Source: Klugiella xanthotipulae
Lineage (GTDB): Bacteria; Actinomycetota; Actinomycetes; Actinomycetales; Microbacteriaceae
Assembly (NCBI RefSeq): GCF_006716695.1
Contig: NZ_VFPN01000003.1
Coordinates: 1 to 64,000, forward strand
Length of the DNA stretch: 64,000 nt
Direction: 5' to 3'
Of the stretch, positions 34,964 to 43,303 are shown piece by piece. A program made the translations under genes and the position numbers. The notes beneath the pieces were generated by a model. It saw only the letters and a list, made by a program, of their open reading frames with translations, was not told where the DNA came from and ran no database searches. Numbering within the stretch: the stretch's first letter is position 1; every line of letters starts with the position of its first letter.

Positions 34964-35977
34964 GTGTCAGCAGCTCTTCCTCCGTTGTTTGAGATCACCT
35001 CGATGGTGGTACTCACCATCATTTTGATCGTCGATCTTGCTCTTGTCGCCAGGCGGCCCCATATCCCGTCGATGCGAGAAGCTAGTCTCTGGGTATCTTT
35101 CTATGTAGTGCTCGCGCTCATCTTTGCCGGTCTCATGTTTACGATTGGGGACCCGAAGCACGGGGCGGAGTTCCTGGCCGGCTGGCTTACGGAGTACAGC
35201 CTGAGTATCGACAATCTCTTTGTCTTTGTCCTCATTATGGGTCAGTTTGCGGTGCCCAAAAAGTACCAGCAGGAAGTGCTGATGATCGGCATCATTCTGG
35301 CGCTCATCCTGCGCGGCATCTTCATCCTCGCGGGTGCCCAGTTGATCGAGAACTTCAGCTGGATCTTCTATATTTTTGGGGCTTTCCTCGTCTACACCGC
35401 CTGGAAACAGGCTCTGCCGGAGAAGGAGGATGAGGAGGGCACGGAAAATGCTCTTGTGCGGTTGTTGCGTCGGCGTGTGCGCATCACGGATGAGTTCACT
35501 GGCACCAAGTTTCGCGTCTCAGTCAACGGTGTTAAGCACTGGACCCCCATGCTCATTGTCTTTATCGCGATTGGTACCACCGATCTCCTCTTTGCGATCG
35601 ACTCAATTCCGGCCATTTTTGGTATTACCCAGAGCGCATTTATCGTCTTCACCGCGAACGTCTTCGCTCTGATGGGGCTGCGGCAGTTGTACTTCCTGCT
35701 GGGTGGTCTCCTAGACCGTCTGGAATACCTTAAGTACGGTATTGCGGCTATCCTCGCCTTTATCGGTGTCAAGCTTGTGTTCCATGCCCTGCACGTCAAC
35801 GAGGTGCCATTTATTAACGGCGGTGAGCATATTGACTGGGTTCCCGAGATCAGTACCTGGATGTCTCTGGGCTTCATCGTTGTGGCAATGGCCGTTGCCA
35901 CCGTGGCTAGTCTGATTAAGGCCAGGCGAGAGGATGCCAGTTCGGGCGAGCACCTGCATCTGGGGCGCGACGATTAG
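34964..35977 (+). CDS. TerC/Alx family integral membrane protein
   Basis: 337 residues with about nine membrane helices. TerC signatures include 'GWLTEYSLSIDNLFVFVLIM', 'QEVLMIGIILALILRGIFIL', 'GTTDLLFAIDSIPAIFGITQ' and 'VFTANVFALMGLRQLYFLL'. The conserved acidic residues in 'SIDN' and 'AIDSIP' fit metal handling; E. coli Alx exports Mn2+. GTG 34964 with AGGA 8 nt upstream. A probable Mn2+-responsive riboswitch lies in its leader, which supports a manganese-export role over tellurite resistance. Confidence 0.9.
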   Translation: MSAALPPLFEITSMVVLTIILIVDLALVARRPHIPSMREASLWVSFYVVLALIFAGLMFTIGDPKHGAEFLAGWLTEYSLSIDNLFVFVLIMGQFAVPKKYQQEVLMIGIILALILRGIFILAGAQLIENFSWIFYIFGAFLVYTAWKQALPEKEDEEGTENALVRLLRRRVRITDEFTGTKFRVSVNGVKHWTPMLIVFIAIGTTDLLFAIDSIPAIFGITQSAFIVFTANVFALMGLRQLYFLLGGLLDRLEYLKYGIAAILAFIGVKLVFHALHVNEVPFINGGEHIDWVPEISTWMSLGFIVVAMAVATVASLIKARREDASSGEHLHLGRDD

Positions 35978-36009
35978 CCCGATGTGGCAGAGCGCTCGGA
36001 ACGGGGTGC

Positions 36010-36015
36010 TATTCT
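36010..36015 (+). promoter_or_regulatory. -10 box of the leu leader transcript
   Basis: TATTCT lies 6 nt before the leader ATG at 36022, so the transcript likely begins at the leader peptide start codon. Confidence 0.5.
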
Positions 36016-36021
36016 GTGGGA

Positions 36022-36066
36022 ATGCAGTTCGCCCGACTTCTTCTTAGTGGCCGCGACGGGTCCTAG
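36022..36066 (+). CDS. leuL: Leucine leader peptide (leuL-like attenuator peptide)
   Basis: A 14-codon open frame reads MQFARLLLSGRDGS and contains three consecutive CTT leucine codons, a codon that is uncommon in this GC-rich genome. Its 3' end overlaps a strong hairpin. It lies 70 nt before leuC. Such Leu-rich leaders control leucine biosynthesis genes by ribosome stalling when charged tRNA-Leu is scarce; leader peptides of this type have been predicted in actinobacteria. It has no other visible role. Confidence 0.75.
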   Translation: MQFARLLLSGRDGS

Positions 36067-36089
36067 CCTACGGACCATCCCCGTCGCGG
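36051..36089 (+). promoter_or_regulatory. Leader hairpin overlapping the leuL stop codon
   Basis: CCGCGACGGG (36051-36060) is perfectly complementary to CCCGTCGCGG (36080-36089), with an inner helix GGTCC/GGACC (36059-36063 / 36072-36076) as an extension or alternative. A ribosome stalled at the Leu codons would cover or free the left arm. There is no T-tract, so the switch may act on translation or through Rho. Confidence 0.55.
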
Positions 36090-36136
36090 AGTTCTGTCGT
36101 GGCCCGACCGATTTCAACCTGTGAGAAGAACGCGAA

Positions 36137-37636
36137 ATGACTGAACAAATTGCTGTGGATGTCCGTCCTCGCACCCTGGCCGAGAAAGTATGGGATGACC
36201 ACGTCGTCGTCCGTGGGGAAGACGGCAACCCCGACCTCATCTACATCGACCTGCACCTGGTGCACGAGGTCACCAGCCCCCAAGCCTTTGATGGTCTGCG
36301 CCTGGCCGGTCGGCCGTTGCGCCGGGTCGATCTCACAATTGCGACGGAGGATCACAACACCCCCACGCTCAACATTGACCGGCAGATTGCCGATCCCACG
36401 AGTCGTATTCAGATTGAAACCCTGCGCACCAATGCCGCAGAGTTTGGTGTGCGTCTACACTCACTTGGCGACAAAGAGCAGGGGATTGTTCATGTTGTCG
36501 GTCCGCAACTGGGGCTGACAATGCCCGGCATCACTGTTGTGTGTGGCGATTCTCATACCTCCACCCACGGCGCGTTCGGTGCGATGGCGTTTGGCATCGG
36601 CACCTCCGAGGTGGAACACGTTATGGCCACCCAGACACTGCCCCTCAAGCCGTTTAAAACTATGGCGATTCGGGTGGAGGGTGAGTTGCGTCCCGGCGTA
36701 ACGGCCAAGGACATCATTCTCGCAGTGATCGCCAAGATCGGTACCGGTGGTGGCCAGGGGTATGTGCTGGAATTCTGCGGTTCCGCCATTCGTTCGCTCT
36801 CGATGGAGGGACGGATGACAATCTGCAATATGTCGATTGAGGCCGGTGCACGCGCCGGCATGGTCGCACCCGATGAGGTCACCTTTGAGTATGTGAGGGG
36901 CCGCGACCACGCGCCAACCGGTGCCGATTGGGATGAGGCTGTCGCCTACTGGAAGACGTTGCCAACCGATGAGGGGGCCGTGTTCGATGCCGAGGTCTTC
37001 CTGGACGCAACTGACCTGGAACCTTTTGTGACCTGGGGCACGAACCCGGGCCAGGGTGTGCTGCTGAGTGAGCCCGTGCCACACCCGGCTGAGATGTCTG
37101 ATCCCAACGAGCGCGCCGCCGCCGAGCGGGCGCTCGAATACATGGGCCTGATCGCGGGGACCCCTATGAAGGATATTCCGGTTGATACCGTCTTTCTCGG
37201 CTCCTGCACCAACAGCCGCATCGAAGATCTACGGGCCGCGGCCGAGGTGGTTCGCGGCAAGAAGAAAGCCGACAACGTCCGGATGCTGGTGGTGCCGGGT
37301 TCCGCTCGGGTGCGGCTCGAAGCTGAGGCAGAGGGGCTCGATCAGATCTTTCAGGACTTTGGTGCCGAGTGGCGTTTCGCCGGCTGTTCTATGTGTCTGG
37401 GGATGAACCCCGATCAACTGGCACCGGGGGAGCGCTGCGCTTCAACGAGTAATCGTAATTTTGAGGGTCGCCAGGGTAAGGGCGGCCGCACTCACCTGGT
37501 ATCTCCGCTGGTTGCGGCGGCGACGGCTATCCGTGGAACGTTGTCGAGTCCCTGGGACTTACAGAACGATGCCAGCCAGGGGATCACCCATGATGCTCAG
37601 GACACGTCTACCGCTGAACGAGAGGCCGCGCTCTAA
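36137..37636 (+). CDS. leuC: 3-isopropylmalate dehydratase large subunit
   Basis: 499 residues. Aconitase-superfamily enzyme; the 4Fe-4S ligands are C357 in '[14 protein letters not shown]' and C417/C420 in '[13 protein letters not shown]'. Also '[20 protein letters not shown]' near residue 138. It isomerises 2-isopropylmalate to 3-isopropylmalate in leucine biosynthesis, with LeuD. The C-terminal ~20 residues are an acidic extension beyond the usual end. ATG with GAGAAG upstream; the stop overlaps the leuD ATG (TAATG). Control by the leucine leader is inferred. Confidence 0.96.
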   Translation: MTEQIAVDVRPRTLAEKVWDDHVVVRGEDGNPDLIYIDLHLVHEVTSPQAFDGLRLAGRPLRRVDLTIATEDHNTPTLNIDRQIADPTSRIQIETLRTNAAEFGVRLHSLGDKEQGIVHVVGPQLGLTMPGITVVCGDSHTSTHGAFGAMAFGIGTSEVEHVMATQTLPLKPFKTMAIRVEGELRPGVTAKDIILAVIAKIGTGGGQGYVLEFCGSAIRSLSMEGRMTICNMSIEAGARAGMVAPDEVTFEYVRGRDHAPTGADWDEAVAYWKTLPTDEGAVFDAEVFLDATDLEPFVTWGTNPGQGVLLSEPVPHPAEMSDPNERAAAERALEYMGLIAGTPMKDIPVDTVFLGSCTNSRIEDLRAAAEVVRGKKKADNVRMLVVPGSARVRLEAEAEGLDQIFQDFGAEWRFAGCSMCLGMNPDQLAPGERCASTSNRNFEGRQGKGGRTHLVSPLVAAATAIRGTLSSPWDLQNDASQGITHDAQDTSTAEREAAL

Positions 37637-38232
37637 TGGAAAAATTCACTACTTTCACCGGTATCGCTGCCCCGTTAGAGCGGTCTAACGTGGATACCGA
37701 CCAGATCATCCCGGCGGTCTACCTGAAACGCGTGACCAAGACGGGATTTGAGGATGCCCTGTTTGCCGGCTGGCGGCAGGACCCTGAGTTCGTTTTGAAC
37801 CGAGCTCCCTTTCAGGGGGCCTCTGTGCTGGTGGCCGGTCCCGACTTCGGTACGGGATCCTCACGTGAGCACGCCGTATGGGCGCTCCGTGATTTCGGGT
37901 TCCGTGCCGTGTTAAGTTCGAGGTTTGGCGATATTTTTCGAGGTAACTCGAGTAAACAAGGGCTGCTTGCCGCCCAGGTTGAGGAAGCGGACATTGCAAA
38001 GGTTTGGGCCGCAATCGAGGCGAATCCGGGTGTCGAGGTCACCATTAACCTGGAGGAGCGCAGCGTCCGGGTCTCCGACCTGACAGTGGGCTTCAGTATT
38101 GACGACTACACTAGGTGGCGGCTCATGGAGGGCTTGGACGACATCGCCCTGACCCTTCGCAATGAGCACAAAATTACCGAATTCGAAGCTCGTCGCCAGT
38201 CGTGGCGGCCCCAAACACTCCCGGTGAAATAG
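37636..38232 (+). CDS. leuD: 3-isopropylmalate dehydratase small subunit
   Basis: 198 residues, normal length. Swivel-domain signatures '[20 protein letters not shown]' and '[20 protein letters not shown]' followed by '[15 protein letters not shown]'. It completes the LeuCD isomerase. Translationally coupled to leuC by a 1-nt overlap, and followed within 60 nt by murA, so the leu transcript may continue into cell-wall synthesis. Confidence 0.96.
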   Translation: MEKFTTFTGIAAPLERSNVDTDQIIPAVYLKRVTKTGFEDALFAGWRQDPEFVLNRAPFQGASVLVAGPDFGTGSSREHAVWALRDFGFRAVLSSRFGDIFRGNSSKQGLLAAQVEEADIAKVWAAIEANPGVEVTINLEERSVRVSDLTVGFSIDDYTRWRLMEGLDDIALTLRNEHKITEFEARRQSWRPQTLPVK

Positions 38233-38290
38233 CTTGAAGCAAATTGAGAATAACGACCTGAACACCGATGCTCGTAAGGCAGGAGAACGT

Positions 38291-39619
38291 GTGGGACTCA
38301 CATCCGATGAAATTATCATCAACGGTGGGCGACCGCTCAAGGGTCGAATCGAGGTTCGTGGGGCCAAAAACCTCGCGACAAAGGCTATGGTTGCGGCCCT
38401 TCTCGGCCAGAGCACCAGCCTCCTCCGCAACGTACCGAACATCAGTGATGTCCGGGTTGTAGCGGGACTTCTGGCCCTGCATGGAGTTCAGATCACTAAG
38501 GGAGACACCCCCGGTGATTACTATCTGGACCCGAGCAGGGTGGAGTCGGCACATATGGCCGACATCGATGCTCACGCCGGTAGCTCGCGCATCCCGATCC
38601 TGTTCTGCGGGCCGCTGTTGCACCGGCTGGGTGAGGCCTTCATTCCCGATTTGGGTGGCTGCCGGATCGGTGACCGTCCGATTGACTTCCACCTGGATGC
38701 CCTGCGCAAGTTTGGCGCGGTCGTTGAGAAGTTGCCGAGCGGTATCCGGATGACGGCCCCCAACGGTTTGCACGGTGCAGATATCGAGTTGCCGTATCCG
38801 AGCGTGGGGGCAACCGAGCAGGTCCTGCTCACCTCTGTCCTCGCGGAGGGCACCACCGAGTTAAAGAACGCCGCAATTGAGCCCGAGATTATGGATCTCA
38901 TTGCGATTCTGCAGAAGATGGGGGCCATCATCAACGTGGAGCCCAATCGCGTCATCTTCATCGAGGGTGTCGAAGAGCTGCACGGCTACAAGCACAGCGC
39001 CATCTTTGACCGCAACGAGGCCGCCAGCTGGGCGGCGGCAGCGTTGGCTACCGAGGGTGACATCTTTGTTGGCGGTGCGCGTCAGGAGGAGATGATGACC
39101 TTCCTCAATATCTTCCGCAAGGTGGGTGGAGCCTTCGAGATTGAGGATGACGGTATCCGGTTTTACCACCCCGGCGGCGAGCTCAAACCCGTTGTCATCG
39201 AGACGGATGTCCACCCCGGCTTCATGACCGATTGGCAGCAGCCACTCGTGGTCGCCCTCACCAAGGCCAACGGTGTATCCACCATCCATGAGACCGTGTA
39301 CGAGAATCGCTTCGGTTTTACCGACGCTCTCAATAAGATGGGTGCCGATATCGTCGTTTATAAGGACGGCTTAGAAGGGTACAAGCGCCGTGTAGCGCGC
39401 CGTGATTTTGAGCAGGCCGCCGTGATTACCGGGCCTACTCCGCTCAAGGGCGCGGATGTTGAGGTCCCGGATTTGCGTGGCGGTTTCAGTCACTTGATCG
39501 CCGCGCTCACGGCCGAGGGCCAGTCCACCGTGAGCAACGTGGGTATTATCTCGCGCGGTTATGAGGATTTTATTGGTAAGTTGCGCCAGCTTGGTGCAGA
39601 CTTCGTCTTTGAAGCTTAG
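38291..39619 (+). CDS. murA: UDP-N-acetylglucosamine 1-carboxyvinyltransferase
   Basis: 442 residues from GTG 38291. EPT fold with catalytic Lys in 'RGAKNLATKAMVAA' and active-site Cys124 in 'DLGGCRIGDRPIDFH', the residue attacked by fosfomycin. Also 'GYKHSAIFDRNEAAS' and 'TDVHPGFMTDWQQPLVVAL'. It transfers enolpyruvate to UDP-GlcNAc, the first committed peptidoglycan step. GTG 38291 is preferred for its GGAGA 5 nt upstream. A TTG at 38234, 2 nt after the leuD stop, would add 19 residues and cannot be excluded. Some core positions differ from E. coli MurA ('NLATK' in place of 'NAALP'). Confidence 0.9.
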   Translation: MGLTSDEIIINGGRPLKGRIEVRGAKNLATKAMVAALLGQSTSLLRNVPNISDVRVVAGLLALHGVQITKGDTPGDYYLDPSRVESAHMADIDAHAGSSRIPILFCGPLLHRLGEAFIPDLGGCRIGDRPIDFHLDALRKFGAVVEKLPSGIRMTAPNGLHGADIELPYPSVGATEQVLLTSVLAEGTTELKNAAIEPEIMDLIAILQKMGAIINVEPNRVIFIEGVEELHGYKHSAIFDRNEAASWAAAALATEGDIFVGGARQEEMMTFLNIFRKVGGAFEIEDDGIRFYHPGGELKPVVIETDVHPGFMTDWQQPLVVALTKANGVSTIHETVYENRFGFTDALNKMGADIVVYKDGLEGYKRRVARRDFEQAAVITGPTPLKGADVEVPDLRGGFSHLIAALTAEGQSTVSNVGIISRGYEDFIGKLRQLGADFVFEA

Positions 39620-39645
39620 CCCATAGAGACAGAAAGCCTTTTTCT

Positions 39646-39679
39646 CGCCCCGCTGACGCACCGCGTCAGCGGGGCGTTT
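39646..39679 (+). terminator. Intrinsic terminator after murA
   Basis: A perfect 14-bp inverted repeat (39646-39659 with 39663-39676), 3-nt loop, followed by TTT. It ends the leuC-leuD-murA unit. Confidence 0.75.
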
Positions 39680-39763
39680 GCTGCGTGCGAAAGGTCAGTA
39701 AATTCACAGTCGCGGTCCCGCTTGGATACCGTTCACGCAGCCAAGATAGGGAATAATCGTTGT

Positions 39764-40525
39764 GTGCCTTCACCTCAAAAAGCGTCCCGACCGCGCAGCC
39801 CCGAGAAGTCTCGGCCCTCGATCTTCTGGCTGCTGGCTAGTATTGTGCTGCCTCTGTGGGCGCTCATGGTGCGGTACCGCTTTGTGAATTCGGAGAAGCT
39901 GCCCGCTCAGGGGCCGTTCGTCCTGGCCCCTAACCACTACAGCGAGATTGATCCCATTGTGATGGGTGTCGCCGTCTGGAAACTGGGTCGCCAACCGCGT
40001 TTTATGGCCAAGGCGAGTCTGTTTAAGATTCCGGTGGTGGGCTGGATGCTGCGCACGTCGGGGCAGATTCCGGTGGAGCGGGCGGGCGGGGGCTCCTCGC
40101 AACCAATCCGTGCCGCCCAACAGCTGGTGGTTCACGGACAGGGGCTCATCGTGTACCCTGAGGGTTCGCTCACGCGTGAGCCGGATCTGTGGCCTATGCG
40201 TGGTAAGAGTGGTGCGGTGCGGCTGGCGCTGGAGAACGATATCCCGCTGATTCCGAGCGCACACTGGGGCACTCAGGAGCTCATGCCGCGCTATGGCAAG
40301 AACATTCACCCGTTCCCGCGTAAACGGATTTCCGTCATTATCGGGGATCCGGTGGACCTGTCTGATCTTGCAGGGCAGGTTCTCGACCAGAAGACGCTCG
40401 CTATGGCAACGGACCGACTTATGGCGGCAATCTCAGACCTCCTGGGTGAGTTGCGGAGCGCAACTCCACCGCCCGAGCGCTGGGATCCAGCCCGTAACAA
40501 CCAGACAGAAACAGGTAAGTTTTGA
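39764..40525 (+). CDS. plsC: 1-acyl-sn-glycerol-3-phosphate acyltransferase (PlsC family)
   Basis: 253 residues from GTG 39764. One N-terminal hydrophobic segment ('SIFWLLASIVLPLWALMV') then the acyltransferase motifs 'APNHYSEIDP' (NHx4D), 'RTSGQIPVERAG' and 'VYPEGSLTREPD'. It acylates lysophosphatidic acid at the membrane to make phosphatidic acid. The upstream frame to 39722 has no support; AATAAT at 39752-39757 lies 6 nt before the GTG, consistent with a leaderless start. The stop overlaps the gpsA ATG, linking two glycerophospholipid genes. Confidence 0.9.
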   Translation: MPSPQKASRPRSPEKSRPSIFWLLASIVLPLWALMVRYRFVNSEKLPAQGPFVLAPNHYSEIDPIVMGVAVWKLGRQPRFMAKASLFKIPVVGWMLRTSGQIPVERAGGGSSQPIRAAQQLVVHGQGLIVYPEGSLTREPDLWPMRGKSGAVRLALENDIPLIPSAHWGTQELMPRYGKNIHPFPRKRISVIIGDPVDLSDLAGQVLDQKTLAMATDRLMAAISDLLGELRSATPPPERWDPARNNQTETGKF

Positions 40526-41640
40526 TGACACCCGCTGGCCCCCGTTCGAGGAATAGTACGGGTCGTCGGGTGGCTGTCGTGGGGGCGGGCAGTTGGGGTA
40601 CAAGTTTCGCCAAGATTCTGGGGGATGCGGGGAGCGAGGTTGTGATGTGGGCGCGTCGCCCCGAACTCGCCCAGGAGATCTCGATCGCCAAGCGGAATAG
40701 TGACTACCTTCCGGGTATTAACCTACCTCTCTCCGTCACGGCTACTCCCGATCTTGCGGAGGCCGTCTCCGGGGCGAGTCTCGTGTTTCTGGCGGTTCCG
40801 AGTCAGTCGCTGCGCGGGCAGCTTCCGGCCATCGAATCCTCACTCAACGGAGACGCGGCGCTGGTCAGTTTAATGAAGGGGGTTGAACGTGGCACCAACC
40901 TGCGGATGAGCCAGGTCATTGAGGAAACTCTTGATTATGACCCTGACCGGATTGCTGTTGTCTCGGGGCCCAACCTTGCACTCGAAATCGCCCAGGAGCA
41001 GCCCACCGCGGCTGTTGCTTCATCACGCAGCTTGGAGCTGGCGAAGACGGTGGCGATGGCTTCCGCCACACCCTACTTCAAGACGTTTGTCAATGTTGAC
41101 GTAATCGGCACCGAATTTGGTGGCGTGTTGAAGAACCTCATCGCGTTGGCGATCGGCATCGTGGATGGCGTGGGCTACGGCGAAAACACCAAGGCCTCTA
41201 TTATTACGCGCGGTCTGGTAGAGATGACTGATTTTGCGGTGGCATTTGGGGCCGAGCCACCTACGCTTCAGGGCCTCGCTGGCCTGGGAGACCTGATCGC
41301 CACGTGTCAGTCGCCGCTTTCCCGGAACAATACTGCTGGCCGTCTCCTGGGGCAGGGCTATAACCTGGACGACGTGGTAGCACAGATGAACCAGACCGCT
41401 GAGGGTATCGCCTCCGTGCGCCCCGTCTTGGCTCTGGCGCAGAGCCGCGGGGTGTCGATGCCGATTGTGGAACAGGTCAACATGGTGCTGGAAGGCACCC
41501 TTTCACCGCAGAATCTTGCCCCCCATCTCACCACTGAAGATGGCGTACCGCAACCCGAGAGCTCGGATATCCTTCCACAGGAGGCTCCGGAGGAAACACG
41601 CGGATTACGTCGTCTCTGGAACACACTGAAGGGGATGTGA
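40522..41640 (+). CDS. gpsA: NAD(P)H-dependent glycerol-3-phosphate dehydrogenase
   Basis: 372 residues. Rossmann motif 'VAVVGAGSWGTSFAKILGDA' near residue 13, catalytic Lys in 'GTEFGGVLKNLIALAIGI', and family signature 'LAGLGDLIATCQSPLSRN'. It reduces dihydroxyacetone phosphate to sn-glycerol-3-phosphate for phospholipid synthesis. The C-terminus has a ~40-residue extension after the domain ('LTTEDGVPQPESSDILPQEA'). ATG overlaps the plsC stop, and its own stop overlaps the ddl start, giving a coupled plsC-gpsA-ddl operon. Confidence 0.95.
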   Translation: MMTPAGPRSRNSTGRRVAVVGAGSWGTSFAKILGDAGSEVVMWARRPELAQEISIAKRNSDYLPGINLPLSVTATPDLAEAVSGASLVFLAVPSQSLRGQLPAIESSLNGDAALVSLMKGVERGTNLRMSQVIEETLDYDPDRIAVVSGPNLALEIAQEQPTAAVASSRSLELAKTVAMASATPYFKTFVNVDVIGTEFGGVLKNLIALAIGIVDGVGYGENTKASIITRGLVEMTDFAVAFGAEPPTLQGLAGLGDLIATCQSPLSRNNTAGRLLGQGYNLDDVVAQMNQTAEGIASVRPVLALAQSRGVSMPIVEQVNMVLEGTLSPQNLAPHLTTEDGVPQPESSDILPQEAPEETRGLRRLWNTLKGM

Positions 41641-42734
41641 TGAATCAACAACGCGTGCGGGTTGTGCTGCTTTTTGGCGGCCGTTCGAGTGAACACGAAA
41701 TTAGCTGTGCCACCGTGAGTGGGGTGCTGTCGGCGATTGACCGGGATCGCTACGAGGTGATTCCGGTGGGTATTACCCGCGAAGGGGCTTTCGTGCCCGA
41801 AGAGGATAGTGTGGCAAAGTTTGCCCTCAACCCAGAGCGGATGCCGTGTGTCACCGATAATGGCTCCCGCATCCTCTGGCCCGAGAGCAGTGCCACTCGA
41901 GAGTTGCGTGTGGTTGATCCCGAGGGGCGGGTGAGCTCACTGGGCGATATTGACGTGGTCTTTCCCCTCCTGCACGGTCCATTCGGTGAAGACGGTACAG
42001 TGCAGGGTTTGCTGGATCTTATCTCGCTTCCCTTCGTGGGGTCGGGCGTTTTAGCCTCCGCCCTCGGCATGGATAAGCACTTCACTAAGACGGTCCTCGC
42101 CTACAGCGGGTTGAGCGTGGCCCCGTGGCGCACCGTGACCGCGGCTCAGGTGCAGAACGATCCCCGCCTTCCCGAGCGAGCTGTTGCTGAGCTGGGTCTT
42201 CCCGTATTTGTGAAACCCTCCCGGGCTGGGTCCAGCGTGGGGGTGACCCGCGTCTCCCAGCTGGATGGTCTGGCTGCCGCCCTCGCGACGGCTTTTGAGT
42301 CGGATGAGCGTGTGCTCATCGAGTCCGGTGTCGTGGGCCGGGAAATTGAGTTGGCTGTGCTCGAAGGACGTCGTGGCGAGCCTCCGCGTGTCTCTTGGGC
42401 GGGCGAGATTATTGTGACGGGTCGAGAGTTCTACGACTTTGAGGCCAAGTACCTGGATGCGCCCGGTATCGAATTGGTGTGTCCAGCGATTCTCACCGAC
42501 GAAGAACTGGCTTCCCTCCAGGATCACGCGGCCCGCGCTTTTACGGCGATTGGTGGGTCGGGGTTGGCGCGGGTTGACTTTTTTCTCACCGAGCAGGGAC
42601 CGGTTGTCAATGAGATCAACACTATGCCCGGTTTCACCCCCATCTCAATGTTTCCACGCTGCTGGGCTGTCAGTGGTGTGAGTTATCCAGAGCTGATTAC
42701 CGAGCTCATCACTCTCGCGGTGCAGAAAGCCTAG
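41640..42734 (+). CDS. ddl: D-alanine-D-alanine ligase
   Basis: 364 residues. ATP-grasp ligase: 'VLLFGGRSSEHEISCATVSG' at the start, 'FPLLHGPFGEDGTVQGLLDL', 'SALGMDKHFTKTVLAYSG', 'VKPSRAGSSVGVTRV' and the Mg2+ site 'EINTMPGFTPISMFP'. It makes the D-Ala-D-Ala dipeptide for peptidoglycan. ATG 41640 (AGGGGA 6 nt upstream) is preferred to the adjoining GTG 41637. Convergent with the DUF3515 gene. Confidence 0.96.
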   Translation: MNQQRVRVVLLFGGRSSEHEISCATVSGVLSAIDRDRYEVIPVGITREGAFVPEEDSVAKFALNPERMPCVTDNGSRILWPESSATRELRVVDPEGRVSSLGDIDVVFPLLHGPFGEDGTVQGLLDLISLPFVGSGVLASALGMDKHFTKTVLAYSGLSVAPWRTVTAAQVQNDPRLPERAVAELGLPVFVKPSRAGSSVGVTRVSQLDGLAAALATAFESDERVLIESGVVGREIELAVLEGRRGEPPRVSWAGEIIVTGREFYDFEAKYLDAPGIELVCPAILTDEELASLQDHAARAFTAIGGSGLARVDFFLTEQGPVVNEINTMPGFTPISMFPRCWAVSGVSYPELITELITLAVQKA

Positions 42735-42759
42735 GCCCGACGGGCACGGTGCTGAGTTT

Positions 42760-43281
42760 TTAGGTGCCGGTATCCTCGCCGATGGTGAGGTCGTCGGTGG
42801 CGGTGCAGTGCCGCTTCTGGGGGAGCTCTTTTACTGCCTGTTCCAGGTCAATGAGCACGGTCGTGGAGCTGACCGGGGTCTCAGCCTCGTTGTCGATGAT
42901 GACTTCCAAACCGGGTTCTCGGCCGTAGGCTTCAAATCGGTAGAGAGGTGCACGTGAGTCGTCCACAATCCAATCGACCCCGTTGAGGTTTGTGCACGGC
43001 AACTCGGTGGGCCCGCTGGACTCGATGCCACAGTAGAGCAGCACGCTTGCCGGTTCGCCCCAGGCCGAGGTTGACTGCGCATTGGTCTCGCGCTGCGGTT
43101 GGTCAGCGACAACATCCGGTAGGCGCACGATGAGGTTGGCGCACACGGGGTCGTTGGCGTTCACCGCGGCCTCCAGCGGGACGATACTGCCGCATCCGGT
43201 GAGCGTGAGGGTGAACAGTAATGCTGTGGCGAGGCCTGCGCGAGTGCGTGGCCGAGCATCGTGTCGAATGGGGATTTGCAC
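42760..43281 (-). CDS. DUF3515 lipoprotein
   Basis: 173 residues. Signal peptide with lipobox 'LTLTGC' (Cys about residue 30), then the DUF3515 domain: 'DPVCANLIVRLPDVVADQ', 'WGEPASVLLYCGI', 'CTNLNGVDWIVDD' and 'VLIDLEQAVKELPQKRHC'. Four downstream cysteines could form disulphides. Exported and lipid-anchored, function unknown. Its place between ddl and thiL is the actinobacterial norm. The start lies 22 nt from the divergent thiL start, so the promoters overlap. Confidence 0.85.
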   Translation of the reverse strand: MQIPIRHDARPRTRAGLATALLFTLTLTGCGSIVPLEAAVNANDPVCANLIVRLPDVVADQPQRETNAQSTSAWGEPASVLLYCGIESSGPTELPCTNLNGVDWIVDDSRAPLYRFEAYGREPGLEVIIDNEAETPVSSTTVLIDLEQAVKELPQKRHCTATDDLTIGEDTGT

Positions 43282-43291
43282 CCCCTCAGGC

Positions 43292-43297
43292 TACCGT
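43292..43297 (+). promoter_or_regulatory. -10 box of leaderless promoter (thiL)
   Basis: TACCGT ends 6 nt before the ATG at 43304. There is no ribosome binding site. Confidence 0.5.
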
Positions 43298-43303
43298 GTG
43301 TTT

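Noticed and set aside
43082-43303. N-terminal extension of thiL
   Set aside because: This part is antisense to the DUF3515 gene and its signal peptide; a -10 box 6 nt before ATG 43304 marks the real start.
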